Numbered from the stretch's first letter, positions 43,361-52,257 are shown. The stretch: 64,000 bases of DNA from DASQYE01 sp036389315 (GCA_036389315.1 DASVQF010000040.1:260771-324770), one strand, 5' to 3'. Notes: generated by a model not told the origin, from the sequence alone. Translations and numbers: made by a program.

Positions 43361-43870
43361 ATGCGACGCCTGAGCCCGCTTTTCATCTCTGCTCTCCTGC
43401 TGGCGCTTTGCTGTGTGGCCGCGCTGGCCCAACACTCTTTTTCGAGCGACGAGTACACGCTTGAGCTGCCCTCGCCCACCTGGCGCGTAGTGCAGGAGGC
43501 CGACAGCATTCACCAGCACACGGAGTTTATCTACGGCGACCGCAACGACGGTTACCTGAAGATTCGCAAAGAGGTCGTGGACGAAGGAACCTCGGCCTCA
43601 GACCTCGCCAGGAGAGACCGGGAGACGAAGCTTCGTTTCCTGCCCGGCTACGTGGACAACGCCAGAGAGGAGCGTTTCGCCGGACGCCTCAACGGCGTGA
43701 TGATCTCTTACGAATATACTAACGGCGGCAAGCCCATGGCCGGGCGCACCTATTACCTGCAAGCCGATAGCCGCACGATCTACGCGCTGCGCTTCACAGG
43801 GATGCGCGACAAGCTGGCGCGCATCCGCAACCAGACAGACCTCATCGCGCGCAGCTTTCAACTGAAATAA
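43361..43870 (+). CDS. Secreted hypothetical protein, PsbP/DcrB-like
   Basis: 169 residues from ATG 43361 with AAGGAG upstream; the frame to 43253 is not used. A signal peptide (LSPLFISALLLALCCVAALA cleaved before QHSF) precedes a single domain with SSDEYTLELPSPTWRVV at its start and GRTYYLQADSRTIYALRFTG near the end. This alternation of strands and the position of the aromatic residues resemble small PsbP/DcrB-like lipid- or envelope-associated proteins. No catalytic motif. Function unknown. Confidence 0.72.
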   Translation: MRRLSPLFISALLLALCCVAALAQHSFSSDEYTLELPSPTWRVVQEADSIHQHTEFIYGDRNDGYLKIRKEVVDEGTSASDLARRDRETKLRFLPGYVDNAREERFAGRLNGVMISYEYTNGGKPMAGRTYYLQADSRTIYALRFTGMRDKLARIRNQTDLIARSFQLK

Positions 43871-43973
43871 TCGGCTCGGCAAACACCTCTCATCTTTGGC
43901 CGCCCGGTGCGCTCTTTACTGTCGCGACGGGCGGCCAGACGTTTGGGCCCATCGGGTGGTAAGATGGCCTCCT

Positions 43974-44402
43974 ATGAGACTGAAGCTGGCGGACGGGCTC
44001 TCTATCGGCAGGTCGCAGATTAACGGCAAGGGCTGCTTTGCGACCCGGCGTTTCCTGCGCGGACGCAAGATCGCCGAATACGCGGGCGAGAGAATCTCTA
44101 GCCGCGAGGCCAAACGGCGCGCGCACCGGGCGAAGCTGCGCATCTGCGACATAGACGGCCGTTGGAGTATTGACGGCAGCCGGGGCGGCAACGGCACGCA
44201 CTACATCAACCATTCGTGCGAGCCCAACAGCTACATGAAGATCATCTACGGTCACATCCTCTTCTACGCCCTGCGCGACGTGGAGCCGGGCGAGGAGATC
44301 ACCATCGATTACGTCGAGACGCTCCATTCCGACCGCAAGCGTTGCCGCTGCGGCGCTCCGAGCTGTCGCGGCACGATCAATAAGCAGAAGAAAATCCTTT
44401 AA
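43974..44402 (+). CDS. SET-domain protein with post-SET cysteines
   Basis: 142 residues from ATG 43974. A compact SET lysine-methyltransferase fold: GKGCFATRRFLRGRKIAEYA at the start, then NGTHYINHSCEPNSYMKI (the pseudoknot NHSCxPN), then PGEEITIDYVETL, and a post-SET zinc motif CRCGAPSCRGTI. The catalytic Tyr and the S-adenosylmethionine contacts are in place. Bacterial SET proteins can methylate ribosomal or chromatin-like proteins; the substrate here is unknown. It converges with selA and the two stop codons overlap by four bases. Origin by ancient transfer from eukaryotes is possible. Confidence 0.85.
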   Translation: MRLKLADGLSIGRSQINGKGCFATRRFLRGRKIAEYAGERISSREAKRRAHRAKLRICDIDGRWSIDGSRGGNGTHYINHSCEPNSYMKIIYGHILFYALRDVEPGEEITIDYVETLHSDRKRCRCGAPSCRGTINKQKKIL

Positions 44403-45844
44403 TCCGGTAAGGCTGCGAGCGCATCTATGAGCGAGGCTTCCTCGTCTTCCGCCACCGTGCGCAGGTCTACGAGCACCATCTCTTCCATGATGCGCGTAAT
44501 GACCGGGGGCGCTCCGGTTCTCAGGGATTGCTCCAACGAAGCGGCCGACATCCGGTCGTGCCTGAGGGCTATGAGCGCCGTCTTCGGGTGAGAGGTCGGA
44601 GCGGAGCCTCCACCGACGGCCGACGCTCCTTCGACGATTTCGTGATGAAGCGAAGGCTTGGGCCCACGCCTCCTTAATCTTGACAGCAGCAAGCGAGCGC
44701 GCCGCCTGATCTCCTCGTGCGTGAGCGCGAGCATCCTGAGCGCAGGTATTTCCTCTAAAGAAGCGCCACGGGCGTGAGCGGCGAGCGTGGCTTCAAGCGC
44801 GGCCAGCGTCAGCTTGTCTGCGCGCAGCGCGCGATAGAGCGGATGCCTGCGCAGCGACTCGATAATGGAATGACGACCGACGATCAGGCCCGCCTGTGAC
44901 GCCCCCAAAAGCTTGTCGCCACTAAAGGAGAGCACGTCCGCGCCGCTTCTAATCGAATCCCTGATGACCGGCTCGCCTTCGAGCCCATACGGCCTTAAAT
45001 CAAGGAGCGCGCCCGACCCTGCATCCTCGTAGACCAAGAGCCCGGAGCTATGGGCCAACTCCGCCAATTCAGCGAGCGTCGGCTGCGAGGTGAAGCCGAC
45101 GATACGATAGTTGGAGGTATGAACGCGCAGGAGCAGTCGCGTCTCATCATTGATCGCGCGCTCGTAGTCTCGGAGGCGCGTGCGGTTCGTCGTTCCGACC
45201 TCGATCATGCGCGTGCCCGATTGGGCCATCACATCGGGCACGCGAAAGTCGCCGCCGATCTCCACCAACTCGCCCCGCGAGACAATCGTCTCGCCGCCCC
45301 GTGCCAGCACAGTCAGGATGAGCAGCGCCGCCGCCGCGCAGTTGTTGACCACCAGCGCGCCTTCAGCGCCCGTCAAGTCCGAGAGAAGAGCTTCGACGCG
45401 CGCCCCGCGACGGCCGCGCCTTCCGGTCTCCGTGTCGTATTCGAGCGTGCAGTAACGGCCCGCCTCCTCCGCGACGGCACGACGCGCGGCCTCCGAGAGC
45501 GGCGCGCGTCCGAGGTTCGTGTGCAGGATGACGCCGCTCGCGTTGATTACGCGGCGCAGGCCGCTCGCAGCCTCACGCTCCGTCGCCCGGAGAAGACGGC
45601 GCGCAGCTTCGGCGAGCAGACTGGCGCGCGTGCGGTCGCCGTTCTGTTGGCCCGTGACCACGGCCGATTCGTGACCGGCCTGAATCCCTGCGCGCATCTC
45701 TTCCGTGACCTTGCGCGCCAGGGCTGTCAGGTGCTCCGGGCCCACAGTGGTGCGCAGCGAGCGCGCCTCAGGGGTGCGCAGGAGGGCGTCAACGGAGGGC
45801 AATGCCCTGAGCGCCCGCCCGATGGTTTCAGCTTTGTCAGTCAT
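44399..45844 (-). CDS. selA: L-seryl-tRNA(Sec) selenium transferase
   Basis: 481 residues. N-terminal helical domain LRALPSVDALLRTPEARSL, then VINASGVILHTNLGRAPLS, the hallmark of SelA, TGRRGRRGARVEALLSDLTG, and the PLP-lysine region DVLSFSGDKLLGASQAGLI. SelA converts seryl-tRNA(Sec) to selenocysteyl-tRNA using selenophosphate. Its presence supports the selenocysteine reading of the UGA codons at 19201 and 30771. Neither selB, selD nor tRNA-Sec is found in the window. It diverges from the gene at 46055. Confidence 0.96.
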   Translation of the reverse strand: MTDKAETIGRALRALPSVDALLRTPEARSLRTTVGPEHLTALARKVTEEMRAGIQAGHESAVVTGQQNGDRTRASLLAEAARRLLRATEREAASGLRRVINASGVILHTNLGRAPLSEAARRAVAEEAGRYCTLEYDTETGRRGRRGARVEALLSDLTGAEGALVVNNCAAAALLILTVLARGGETIVSRGELVEIGGDFRVPDVMAQSGTRMIEVGTTNRTRLRDYERAINDETRLLLRVHTSNYRIVGFTSQPTLAELAELAHSSGLLVYEDAGSGALLDLRPYGLEGEPVIRDSIRSGADVLSFSGDKLLGASQAGLIVGRHSIIESLRRHPLYRALRADKLTLAALEATLAAHARGASLEEIPALRMLALTHEEIRRRARLLLSRLRRRGPKPSLHHEIVEGASAVGGGSAPTSHPKTALIALRHDRMSAASLEQSLRTGAPPVITRIMEEMVLVDLRTVAEDEEASLIDALAALPD

Positions 45845-45924
45845 ATCAATACAGGTAACTGCCCGGCATACAAGGAGCTAAGGATATTCTTTCCCTCCCC
45901 GTCTAAGCAATGAAAACATTACCG

Positions 45925-45954
45925 TTGACACTGGGCTTTCAAAACGCCTAGACT
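45925..45954 (+). promoter_or_regulatory. Promoter of the gene at 46055
   Basis: TTGACA (45925-45930), an 18-base spacer and TAGACT (45949-45954). A perfect 16-base palindrome, GGGACTCG-CGAGTCCC (45963-45978), starts near the expected transcription start and may be an operator or leader hairpin. Confidence 0.5.
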
Positions 45955-46054
45955 CAAATCAAGGGACTCGCGAGTCCCGCCTACCAGGAAAAAGCGCGCC
46001 GCCCGCCGGGCCCGCAAGAGCGCGCCCTCAAAGCATTACTAAGGAGAATCGAAA

Positions 46055-46702
46055 GTGGCACTACGCGATAATAAGCTGGTTCGTTCCTCGCAGCACCGTG
46101 CCAAGCCCAACGCGAAGAACAGCGGGGCCGTTGACAACGAGCCGACCATTGACGAACAACTGACCAGACTTGAGGAGGATATGCGCCGCCTCAAGATCGA
46201 ATACGACATCTACTTCAACGGCGCATCCAAGCGCCCGCCCTACGATACCAAGAGCCGCGTCGAGACGATGATTAAGCGCCTGGGCGACGACCGTACGCTC
46301 AACTTCGCGCAACGCTATCGCTACAACTCGCTGGCGGCGCGCTACAACTCTTTCCGCGAACTGTGGCGACGCACGATCCAGGCGCGCGAAGAGGGACGCG
46401 ATGCGGGAGCGGCCGCGCGCGCCGTGGCGCATGAATCGGAAGAGCACTCGCCTCAAGATCGCTCGACCTTCACCTGCGGCGACGCCCACCACGATGTCCA
46501 GACCGTCAGGGACATCTACGAAGCCCTCGTCGAAGCCAAGCGTAAGTGCGGCGAGAGCACAGACGACCTCTCCTTCCCGCGCTTTCATCACCTGATCGCG
46601 ACCAAGACCGACAACCTCAAAGAACACTTGGGTTGCGAGCGCGTGCGCTTCTCCATAGACGTTGAGGGCGGGCGCGTCAACTTCAAGGCCAAAGCCGATT
46701 AG
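46055..46702 (+). CDS. Hypothetical protein, MXAN_5187 C-terminal-domain-like
   Basis: 215 residues, start GTG 46055 with AAGGAG nine bases upstream. Soluble, helical, charged. The segment IDEQLTRLEEDMRRLKIEYD then YFNGASKRPPYDTKSRVETM and NFAQRYRYNSLAARYNSFRE resembles the C-terminal domain of MXAN_5187-type proteins found in Myxococcota and Acidobacteria. The last 60 residues (VQTVRDIYEALVEAKRKCGE onward) form a second helical unit. Function unknown; the resemblance is from memory and not tested. Followed by a bidirectional terminator. Confidence 0.75.
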   Translation: MALRDNKLVRSSQHRAKPNAKNSGAVDNEPTIDEQLTRLEEDMRRLKIEYDIYFNGASKRPPYDTKSRVETMIKRLGDDRTLNFAQRYRYNSLAARYNSFRELWRRTIQAREEGRDAGAAARAVAHESEEHSPQDRSTFTCGDAHHDVQTVRDIYEALVEAKRKCGESTDDLSFPRFHHLIATKTDNLKEHLGCERVRFSIDVEGGRVNFKAKAD

Positions 46703-46721
46703 ACCGAAACGAGGCGCTCAC

Positions 46722-46774
46722 AAAATCGAAGGCGACCTGCTTCCTTTAAGAGAAGCAAGTCGCCTTCGATCTTT
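46722..46774. terminator. Bidirectional terminator between convergent genes
   Basis: ATCGAAGGCGAC (46725-46736) pairs with GTCGCCTTCGAT (46759-46770), followed after one mismatch by TGCTTC/GAAGCA and an 8-base loop. AAAA precedes and CTTTT follows. It serves the gene ending at 46702 and the cold-shock gene ending at 46846. Confidence 0.8.
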
Positions 46775-46845
46775 TGCCAACGCTTTCCGGGCTCAAGACC
46801 GGAAGCGGCCAGTGGCTTTTACTTGCGTTAAAGCCTCTCGGGAGA

Positions 46846-47052
46846 TTACATCTTGGTCACTTTCTCGGCCTGTGGCCCTTTCGGCCCCTGCGTGACCTCG
46901 AACTCGACTTCCTGGCCCTCTTCGAGGGTCTTGAAGCCGTCGCCTTGAATGGCGCTGTAGTGAACGAAGATGTCGGAAGAGCCAGGCTGCTCGATGAAGC
47001 CATAACCCTTCGAGTTATTAAACCACTTGACCTTACCGGTTATTCTAGACAT
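46846..47052 (-). CDS. csp: Cold-shock protein (CspA family)
   Basis: 68 residues, complete. The RNA-binding motifs are GKVKWFNNSKGYGFIEQ (RNP1) and DIFVHYSAIQ (RNP2), then EEGQEVEFEVTQGPKGPQAE. TAGGAGG lies eleven bases before ATG 47052. It binds single-stranded RNA and DNA and melts mRNA secondary structure in the cytoplasm. The long upstream stretch fits the usual extended 5' leader of cold-shock mRNAs. Confidence 0.96.
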   Translation of the reverse strand: MSRITGKVKWFNNSKGYGFIEQPGSSDIFVHYSAIQGDGFKTLEEGQEVEFEVTQGPKGPQAEKVTKM

Positions 47053-47476
47053 AACTAACGAATCCTCCTAACGATTCGGTAAAACGGGGCGTGAAAAGCT
47101 TTCTCGGCTTGTCGCGCCGACCTGAGGTTAATGCTTGTGAGCCGGACGCGCTTATGCTTTGTGGCGCTACACGGAAACACACAACCAACAAAACTGTGCG
47201 CAATGACTGAAGCCGCCTCTCGGAAGCGACCATTTCATCACACACAGACCAATGGGGAAAAGCTCGAACTCATTTCTGTAATGCTTGCAAATCTCTCTGC
47301 GGGGGCGAGTTAAAGGAAATCCCTGCATCGAACGAGACGGCGCATACTAAGCGAAAGCCAATGATTCTGTCAAGCGAAAAATTCCAAAAAAAGCGATCAA
47401 ATGATAGCGCCCGAACACGATCTGTCATCTTGCAAACTTATCTTCCGCCCGCGCGCCCTCAGGCCGGAACCCACTC
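47053..47476. other. Upstream region of the cold-shock gene
   Basis: 424 bases between the divergently placed cold-shock start and the S46 peptidase stop. The part next to the gene is probably the long leader of the cold-shock mRNA. No other gene is seen; small frames here look random. Confidence 0.5.
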
Positions 47477-49708
47477 TTACCTCGCGCCAGTCCCGGCAGC
47501 CTGCCCACGCGCGCCCGCCATGTTTTTAATATCCATCTCTTTCAAGAGGTAGCCAGCGCCGCCGAACTTGTCGAGGATGAAAAGCACGTAGCGAATATCG
47601 ACGGAGATCGCGCGGTTGGTCGCTTCGCTATACAGATAGTCGTTGCCGAGCCCTTCGTAGTTGCCGTCGAAGACTATGCCGACCTGTTCGCCGCGCCCGT
47701 TCAGGATGGGGCTGCCGGAGTTGCCGCCGATGATGTCCGTGGTCGAGATGAAATTGACAGGCACGTCGCCGCCCGCAGCGTATGGGCCAAAGTCGCGCGC
47801 ACGGTAAAGCTGCTTGAGCCTTTCGGGCACGTCGAACTCGCCGCGCCCCTCGTCCTTCTCCATCACGCCCGCCAGCGTCGTGAATGGCTGGTAGATGATG
47901 GCCTCGCGCGGCGCATAGCCTTTGACTTCGCCGTAGGTGAAGCGGAGCGTGCGGTTGGCGTCCGGGTAAGCCGGAGCGCCGCGCATCTCGCTCATGCCAG
48001 CCATCAGCAGGGGGCGCAGGCGGTCAACCGCTTCAGTGAACGATTGCTCTCGAAGCGTGCGACGGCGCTCCTCTGCGCTGATCTCTATGGAGAAGTCCAC
48101 GAGCGGGTCATGCAGGTCGCGCAATTGCACGGTCGAAAGCTCGAAGAGAGACGAGAGCCCCTCGGCTGTCGAGTAGCGTTTGGAGTCAATCACGGCGCGC
48201 ACGAACTCCGCTTCGGCACGCCGTCGCGCTTCGCCTTGCAGAGCGCCGAAACGTTTCTCAATCGCCTCGATCTTCTGCGCGGCCGGCAGCTCGCCAGCCT
48301 TCCTCAGCAGGTAACTCAGCAGAGCGCGCTCCACGCTCGGCCGTCGCGCCTCAAGGATTGAAGGGAAGCGCGCTCGGATGCGCGCCATTGCGACCGTGCT
48401 GAAAAGGGGATTGCGCTCGGCTTCGGGCCGCTCTTTGTTGACGGCGAACTGGCTGGCCAGAAAAGTGATGCCGACCAGGTCGCTGACGGCAAACATCTGC
48501 TCGACCACCTGATCGCGCTGGGCCGTCGAGAGGTACTCCGCGTAAGCTTTGTCGAGGCCCGGCAATACGTCCCCGTACCTTGCTTTTCGCTGTGCGTCCG
48601 AGCCGACCCAGCGCGCGAAGGCTTCCTCCTCCTGCCGCTTTTTCGCGACCAGGTTGGCCCGGCGCAGGGCCGGGATGGAACCGGCGTAGAGCTTGAGCGA
48701 GTTGCTGTAGTTGGCTATGTCCGACTGAAGCTTGATGCGCAGGGCCGGATCATCACGGCCCACATCTTCGAGCGCCCTGATGTAATTGGTGTAAAGGTCT
48801 ACCAGGAAGGGCCAGTTGACCTCCTGGCTGTAGAAGGCCGAGTAGCTTTCGCGATAGCGCCGCGTCGTGCCCGGATAGCCCAAGACCATCATAAAGTCGC
48901 CCTCTTTGACGCCGCCCATAGAAAGCGACAGGAACTTCCTGGGCTTGAAGGGCACGTTGGTAGGCGAATAGTCTGCGGGCTGCCCGTCGGGGCCGACGTA
49001 GACGCGCAGGAAAGTGAAGTCAGCGCCGTGACGCGGCCACTCGAAGTTATCCGTCTCGCCCCCGAATTGGCCCACGCTGTTCGGCGGCGCATAGACCAGA
49101 CGCACGTCGCGCAAGACCAAAGTCGTGAACATGTAATAAGAGAGCCCGTCGTTGAGGGCTTGAACGCGCGTGCGTGTGCCGGGTCGTGCGCGCGTGCGCG
49201 CAGCCGCTTCCAGCGCGGCCACTCTTTGCGCTATGGCCTGCTCGCGCTCCTCCCCTGCCAGCCCTGCCGGGATGGGCCCAAGAACCTCGCTCGTGACCTC
49301 GTGCATCTCCTCCGTGATGGTGGCCGTATAGTCCGGGGCCTGTATCTCTTCGGCGCGCGTGCGGGCCGTGAACCCTTTGGCCACGTAATCCTTTTCGGGA
49401 GTGGAAGCGGCGACGAGCGCGTCGAAGGCTACGTGGTGATTGGTGAGCAGGAGCCCTTCCGCAGAGACGAACTCGCCCGTCCCCCCGTCAATAATCACAA
49501 TCGCGTCCTTGAGGCTCGCGCCCGCAGCGTTGTAGATGTCCGTGATGGGAATCTTCAGGCCCCGCTGGTCGAGCTTCTCGATGGGAAGCCGCGCGAGCGC
49601 GTCCGGCATGAACATGCCTTCGTCAGCACGCAGGACGGGCCCAGGCAGTGTGAATAAGAGAAGCGCGACGAGCACAAGGCGGCCTGCGCGCGAGAGTCTA
49701 AAAGCCAT
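47477..49708 (-). CDS. S46-family peptidase (dipeptidyl-peptidase 7/11 type)
   Basis: 743 residues with a signal peptide (GRLVLVALLLFTLPGPVLRA before DEGMF). The catalytic triad is visible: His in LLLTNHHVAFDAL, Asp in GGETDNFEWPRHGADF, and Ser in DIIGGNSGSPILNGRGE. Length is normal for S46 exopeptidases, which remove dipeptides from protein N-termini in the periplasm. Family members are restricted mostly to Bacteroidetes, Acidobacteria and some Proteobacteria. It lies downstream of the M23 gene on the same strand, behind that gene's terminator, so it probably has its own promoter. Specificity (DPP7 or DPP11) was not determined. Confidence 0.93.
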   Translation of the reverse strand: MAFRLSRAGRLVLVALLLFTLPGPVLRADEGMFMPDALARLPIEKLDQRGLKIPITDIYNAAGASLKDAIVIIDGGTGEFVSAEGLLLTNHHVAFDALVAASTPEKDYVAKGFTARTRAEEIQAPDYTATITEEMHEVTSEVLGPIPAGLAGEEREQAIAQRVAALEAAARTRARPGTRTRVQALNDGLSYYMFTTLVLRDVRLVYAPPNSVGQFGGETDNFEWPRHGADFTFLRVYVGPDGQPADYSPTNVPFKPRKFLSLSMGGVKEGDFMMVLGYPGTTRRYRESYSAFYSQEVNWPFLVDLYTNYIRALEDVGRDDPALRIKLQSDIANYSNSLKLYAGSIPALRRANLVAKKRQEEEAFARWVGSDAQRKARYGDVLPGLDKAYAEYLSTAQRDQVVEQMFAVSDLVGITFLASQFAVNKERPEAERNPLFSTVAMARIRARFPSILEARRPSVERALLSYLLRKAGELPAAQKIEAIEKRFGALQGEARRRAEAEFVRAVIDSKRYSTAEGLSSLFELSTVQLRDLHDPLVDFSIEISAEERRRTLREQSFTEAVDRLRPLLMAGMSEMRGAPAYPDANRTLRFTYGEVKGYAPREAIIYQPFTTLAGVMEKDEGRGEFDVPERLKQLYRARDFGPYAAGGDVPVNFISTTDIIGGNSGSPILNGRGEQVGIVFDGNYEGLGNDYLYSEATNRAISVDIRYVLFILDKFGGAGYLLKEMDIKNMAGARGQAAGTGAR

Positions 49709-49815
49709 CTCGGAAAACCTTTGCCTTTGATTGGAGATACAACAAGCATGAACCTGGTGGGAAAGATATTAGCAGACCCGTGATGGAAAACCGAAAAGCA
49801 AAAAGAGTCAAAAGC

Positions 49816-49870
49816 AAAAGAGTCGAAGGCAGTCAGGAAAGCCATGCTCCTCATTGCCTTCGACTCTTTT
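49816..49870 (-). terminator. Terminator of the M23 peptidase gene
   Basis: AAAAGAGTCGAAGGCA (49816-49831) and TGCCTTCGACTCTTTT (49855-49870) form a perfect 16-bp stem. Minus-strand transcription then enters TTTTGCTTTTGACTCTTTTT. AAAAGAGTC occurs twice just beyond the stem. Confidence 0.75.
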
Positions 49871-49885
49871 CCGATTACTGCGTCT

Positions 49886-50746
49886 TCAGTCCGTGCTGCG
49901 CGGCAAATACTGTTTTGGGTTGACCGGCTCGTCGTTGATACGCACTTCGTAATGAAGGTGTGGGCCCGTGGAGCGACCCGTCGAGCCGACGCGTCCCACG
50001 GTCTCGCCGCGCGCGATCCTCTGTCCTTCAATCACGTCCAAGTGCGAAAGATGGCCGTAGCGAGTCGTCAAGCCGCCACCGTGATCTACGATCACGATCT
50101 GGCCGTAGCCGTTCTGCCACCCGGCGAAGACGACCTTGCCGTTGGCGGCAGCCTGGACGGGCGTCCCCCAGAGCGTGGCTATGTCCTGGCCCGTGTGGAA
50201 CTCGAAAGAGCCGCCGCCGAAGGGATTGCTGCGACCGCCGAAGCCGTCCGTCAGCTCGCCCGAGACGGGCCAAATCGAAGGCGTCATGGCGCGCGTCCGA
50301 AGCATGGCTTCGTAGGTGCGCAAGTCCTGCTCAAGGTGCTGTGTCCGGTATTCAATCGCGCCGGCCATGTCGAAGGGAAGCTCCGGCCCGCCAGCGCCGC
50401 GCTGGACTGACTGCTGCTGCTGCTGACCGTGCTCGACGCCTGCGGTCTCGGCTATGCGGCGCGTGACGTTCTCGACGGCGTCAACGCGCTGGTTCAGGCT
50501 GTTGAGCTGCTGGCGCTGCTTCTCGTTTTCCGCGCGCAGCCGCTCGTTCTCCTCCGCGACCCTGAGATGAAGGGCCTGCTGGGTTAAACCGTAGAAACCA
50601 TAAGCCGCCGCGCCTATCAGCGCCGCAATCGTGCAGGCGCAGATTTTGACCCATCTCTTGTGTAGGGAAATACGACGGACGCGAGAAGCTGAGCTGGAAG
50701 TGCGGGCAACAATAAAAGCATAAAATCGGTCGTCACTGGCCATCAT
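49886..50746 (-). CDS. Membrane-anchored M23 peptidase
   Basis: 286 residues from ATG 50746, preceded by AAGGAG. One membrane helix (about residues 34-55, ICACTIAALIGAAAYGFYGL), a coiled coil (AEENERLRAENEKQRQQLNS), a linker and the LytM domain. This has FEFHTGQDIATLWGTPV with His and Asp zinc ligands, then IVIVDHGGGLTTRYGHLSHL and TGPHLHYEVRIN with the HxH motif. All zinc ligands are present, unlike the gene at 8948. It probably cleaves peptidoglycan cross-links or regulates amidases at the envelope. Confidence 0.9.
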   Translation of the reverse strand: MMASDDRFYAFIVARTSSSASRVRRISLHKRWVKICACTIAALIGAAAYGFYGLTQQALHLRVAEENERLRAENEKQRQQLNSLNQRVDAVENVTRRIAETAGVEHGQQQQQSVQRGAGGPELPFDMAGAIEYRTQHLEQDLRTYEAMLRTRAMTPSIWPVSGELTDGFGGRSNPFGGGSFEFHTGQDIATLWGTPVQAAANGKVVFAGWQNGYGQIVIVDHGGGLTTRYGHLSHLDVIEGQRIARGETVGRVGSTGRSTGPHLHYEVRINDEPVNPKQYLPRSTD

Positions 50747-51042
50747 ACGTGCTCCTTGACGGGTCAAGCTCGCGCGCGAACAAAGTGCTTGGAGAGAGAC
50801 GCGAACGACCCCGGAAAGGCACAGCCTGCCGGACGGGGGCGACTGGTGCTAAACCGAGACTATCGAGGACTTAAATTTTTTAGAACCTACTTGGAGAATT
50901 TGCAGCGAAGAATCATCCGTTGAAGATTGCATAATAGATGATTGACCTATACAAGTGCTGCAAAGGTCTGGGAAACTATCACATGAGAGGCGAGATTGCA
51001 ACCCTGATGGCAGCCTTGTTGGGCCCAAGCGGGAGAAAAAAC
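50747..51042. other. Upstream region of the M23 gene, no gene recognised
   Basis: About 300 bases. It contains a CCCCG/CGGGG-bounded structured stretch near 50810-50840 (minus-strand leader of the peptidase gene) and an A/T-rich section near 50870-50950. I compared the leader by eye with the c-di-AMP riboswitch consensus and did not find its conserved 3' motif. Confidence 0.4.
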
Positions 51043-51094
51043 AAAAAGCTCACCAGTGGCCCATATCATTAGGTCAGCCACGCGTGAGCTTTTT
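51043..51094 (-). terminator. Terminator of the small membrane protein gene
   Basis: AAAAAGCTCAC (51043-51053) pairs with GTGAGCTTTTT (51084-51094), with a further GTGGC/GCCAC pairing inside. Minus-strand reading then gives TTTTTGTTTTTT. Confidence 0.8.
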
Positions 51095-51123
51095 AGTTGA
51101 TTCGGAGCGCCAAAGCGCGGCTC

Positions 51124-51342
51124 TCAAATATCTTCGGCTTCTCTCTTACGGCTCTGGCGGCCGCGCAAGATAGCCAGCACGATCAGCAGCATCATTCCGA
51201 CAAAAGCGACGACAACGGCCACCTTGATGGCGAAGATCAAAAAGGTGACCAGCGAGATGAGCTGCTTGAGCAGCGTCACAATCAAAAGGATGAGTGCGAT
51301 GATCGAACCCAAACCGCCTGCTACTTTAAAGAAAGCTGACAT
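51124..51342 (-). CDS. Small hydrophobic membrane protein
   Basis: 72 residues, almost entirely hydrophobic: VAGGLGSIIALILLIVTLL then FLIFAIKVAVVVAFVGMMLL, ending in a basic, charged tail RGRQSRKREAEDI. Two membrane helices with a positive C-terminus inside. AGAGG upstream of ATG 51342. No family recognised. Its own strong terminator indicates a separate short transcript. Confidence 0.7.
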   Translation of the reverse strand: MSAFFKVAGGLGSIIALILLIVTLLKQLISLVTFLIFAIKVAVVVAFVGMMLLIVLAILRGRQSRKREAEDI

Positions 51343-51483
51343 GATTTATAACCTCTGAAGCCGGAATACAAAAGAGAAGCTGCCCGCGCCGCTGCTCGCC
51401 CGCGTCTCATCATAACAAAGAGACGGGCCACCCAACAAAGCTGAAACCGATTCTATCAAAGATTTCCGTACGGAGCTTCAAGT

Positions 51484-52257
51484 TTACGGGCGCGGCTCGA
51501 AGGGCAGCGGCTCGGCCTCGCGCGCAGTCACCTGCGTAATCAACTCGCCCGTGCGAAATCTGGGCGCGTCTAGCTGTGAGCTGACGATGACGGAGGGCGG
51601 TGGTCGCAGCGCCTCGAACGGGACGGGGTCGCGGTCGCGCCGCCTGCGCCGCCCCATATAATCGATCAGCATGTAAGCGCCCAGGGCGACGAGCGCGACG
51701 GGGAGAAACTGGCGCACGGGAAGCTGTATGCCGAGCATCGTGTGGAGCAGAAAGATCGTGCCCAAGACCAGAAGCGTCAAGCCCCACGCGAAAGGATTGC
51801 CGTAGAGGCGACGGGCGATCACGTCTTCCTCGGCATCGGGAGCGAGCCCGGCCCTCATCAACTGCGCCGTGCGGCAGGCGTCCACGGCCGCAAAGAGCAG
51901 CGTGCCGAAGAGGCCCAGGACGAAGAAGGCCATCCCGTCCGTGACCACTGCCATCTGAAAGAAGCTGGCGAAGATGGCAAAGTGGACGATGGCCTTGGAG
52001 GTTTGCCCGTTATAGGCAGCGCCGAGGCCCGGCACTATCGAGAGCAGGGTGGCTATCAGGGGAGAGCTCTTACGGCGCACTAGGGGGAGGCGTGAAGAGC
52101 GCGACTGCTGCTGTTGCAGCATCTCCACGCCAGCCACTATGCAGTCCTGGCAGAAGGGGAAGCCTCTGATGCGATGATCGCAGGCCGGGCACAGGGGACG
52201 CGCGCAGCTATTGCACTGCACGACGGCCGGATTTCTGATGTGGTAAGCGCAATTCAT
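51484..52257 (-). CDS. B-box zinc-finger membrane protein
   Basis: 257 residues. The N-terminal B-box-like zinc site is MNCAYHIRNPAVVQCNSC then CPACDHRIRGFPFCQDC. Four or so membrane helices follow (SPLIATLLSIVPGLGAAYNG, TDGMAFFVLGLFGTLLFAAV, FAWGLTLLVLGTIFLLHTML, LPVALVALGAYMLIDYMG), then a cytoplasmic tail with RRRRRDRDP. The GLGAAYNGQ segment recalls TM2-type domains. It lies 42 bases downstream of the anti-sigma factor gene on the same strand, so it may be part of that ECF operon and serve sensing. Confidence 0.8.
   Translation of the reverse strand: MNCAYHIRNPAVVQCNSCARPLCPACDHRIRGFPFCQDCIVAGVEMLQQQQSRSSRLPLVRRKSSPLIATLLSIVPGLGAAYNGQTSKAIVHFAIFASFFQMAVVTDGMAFFVLGLFGTLLFAAVDACRTAQLMRAGLAPDAEEDVIARRLYGNPFAWGLTLLVLGTIFLLHTMLGIQLPVRQFLPVALVALGAYMLIDYMGRRRRRDRDPVPFEALRPPPSVIVSSQLDAPRFRTGELITQVTAREAEPLPFEPRP

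Noticed and set aside
45050..45913. 287-aa plus-strand open frame
   Set aside because: Antisense shadow of selA.
50747..50860. Riboswitch (c-di-AMP type) upstream of the M23 gene
   Set aside because: Considered because such riboswitches precede cell wall hydrolases, but the conserved 3' motif is absent.
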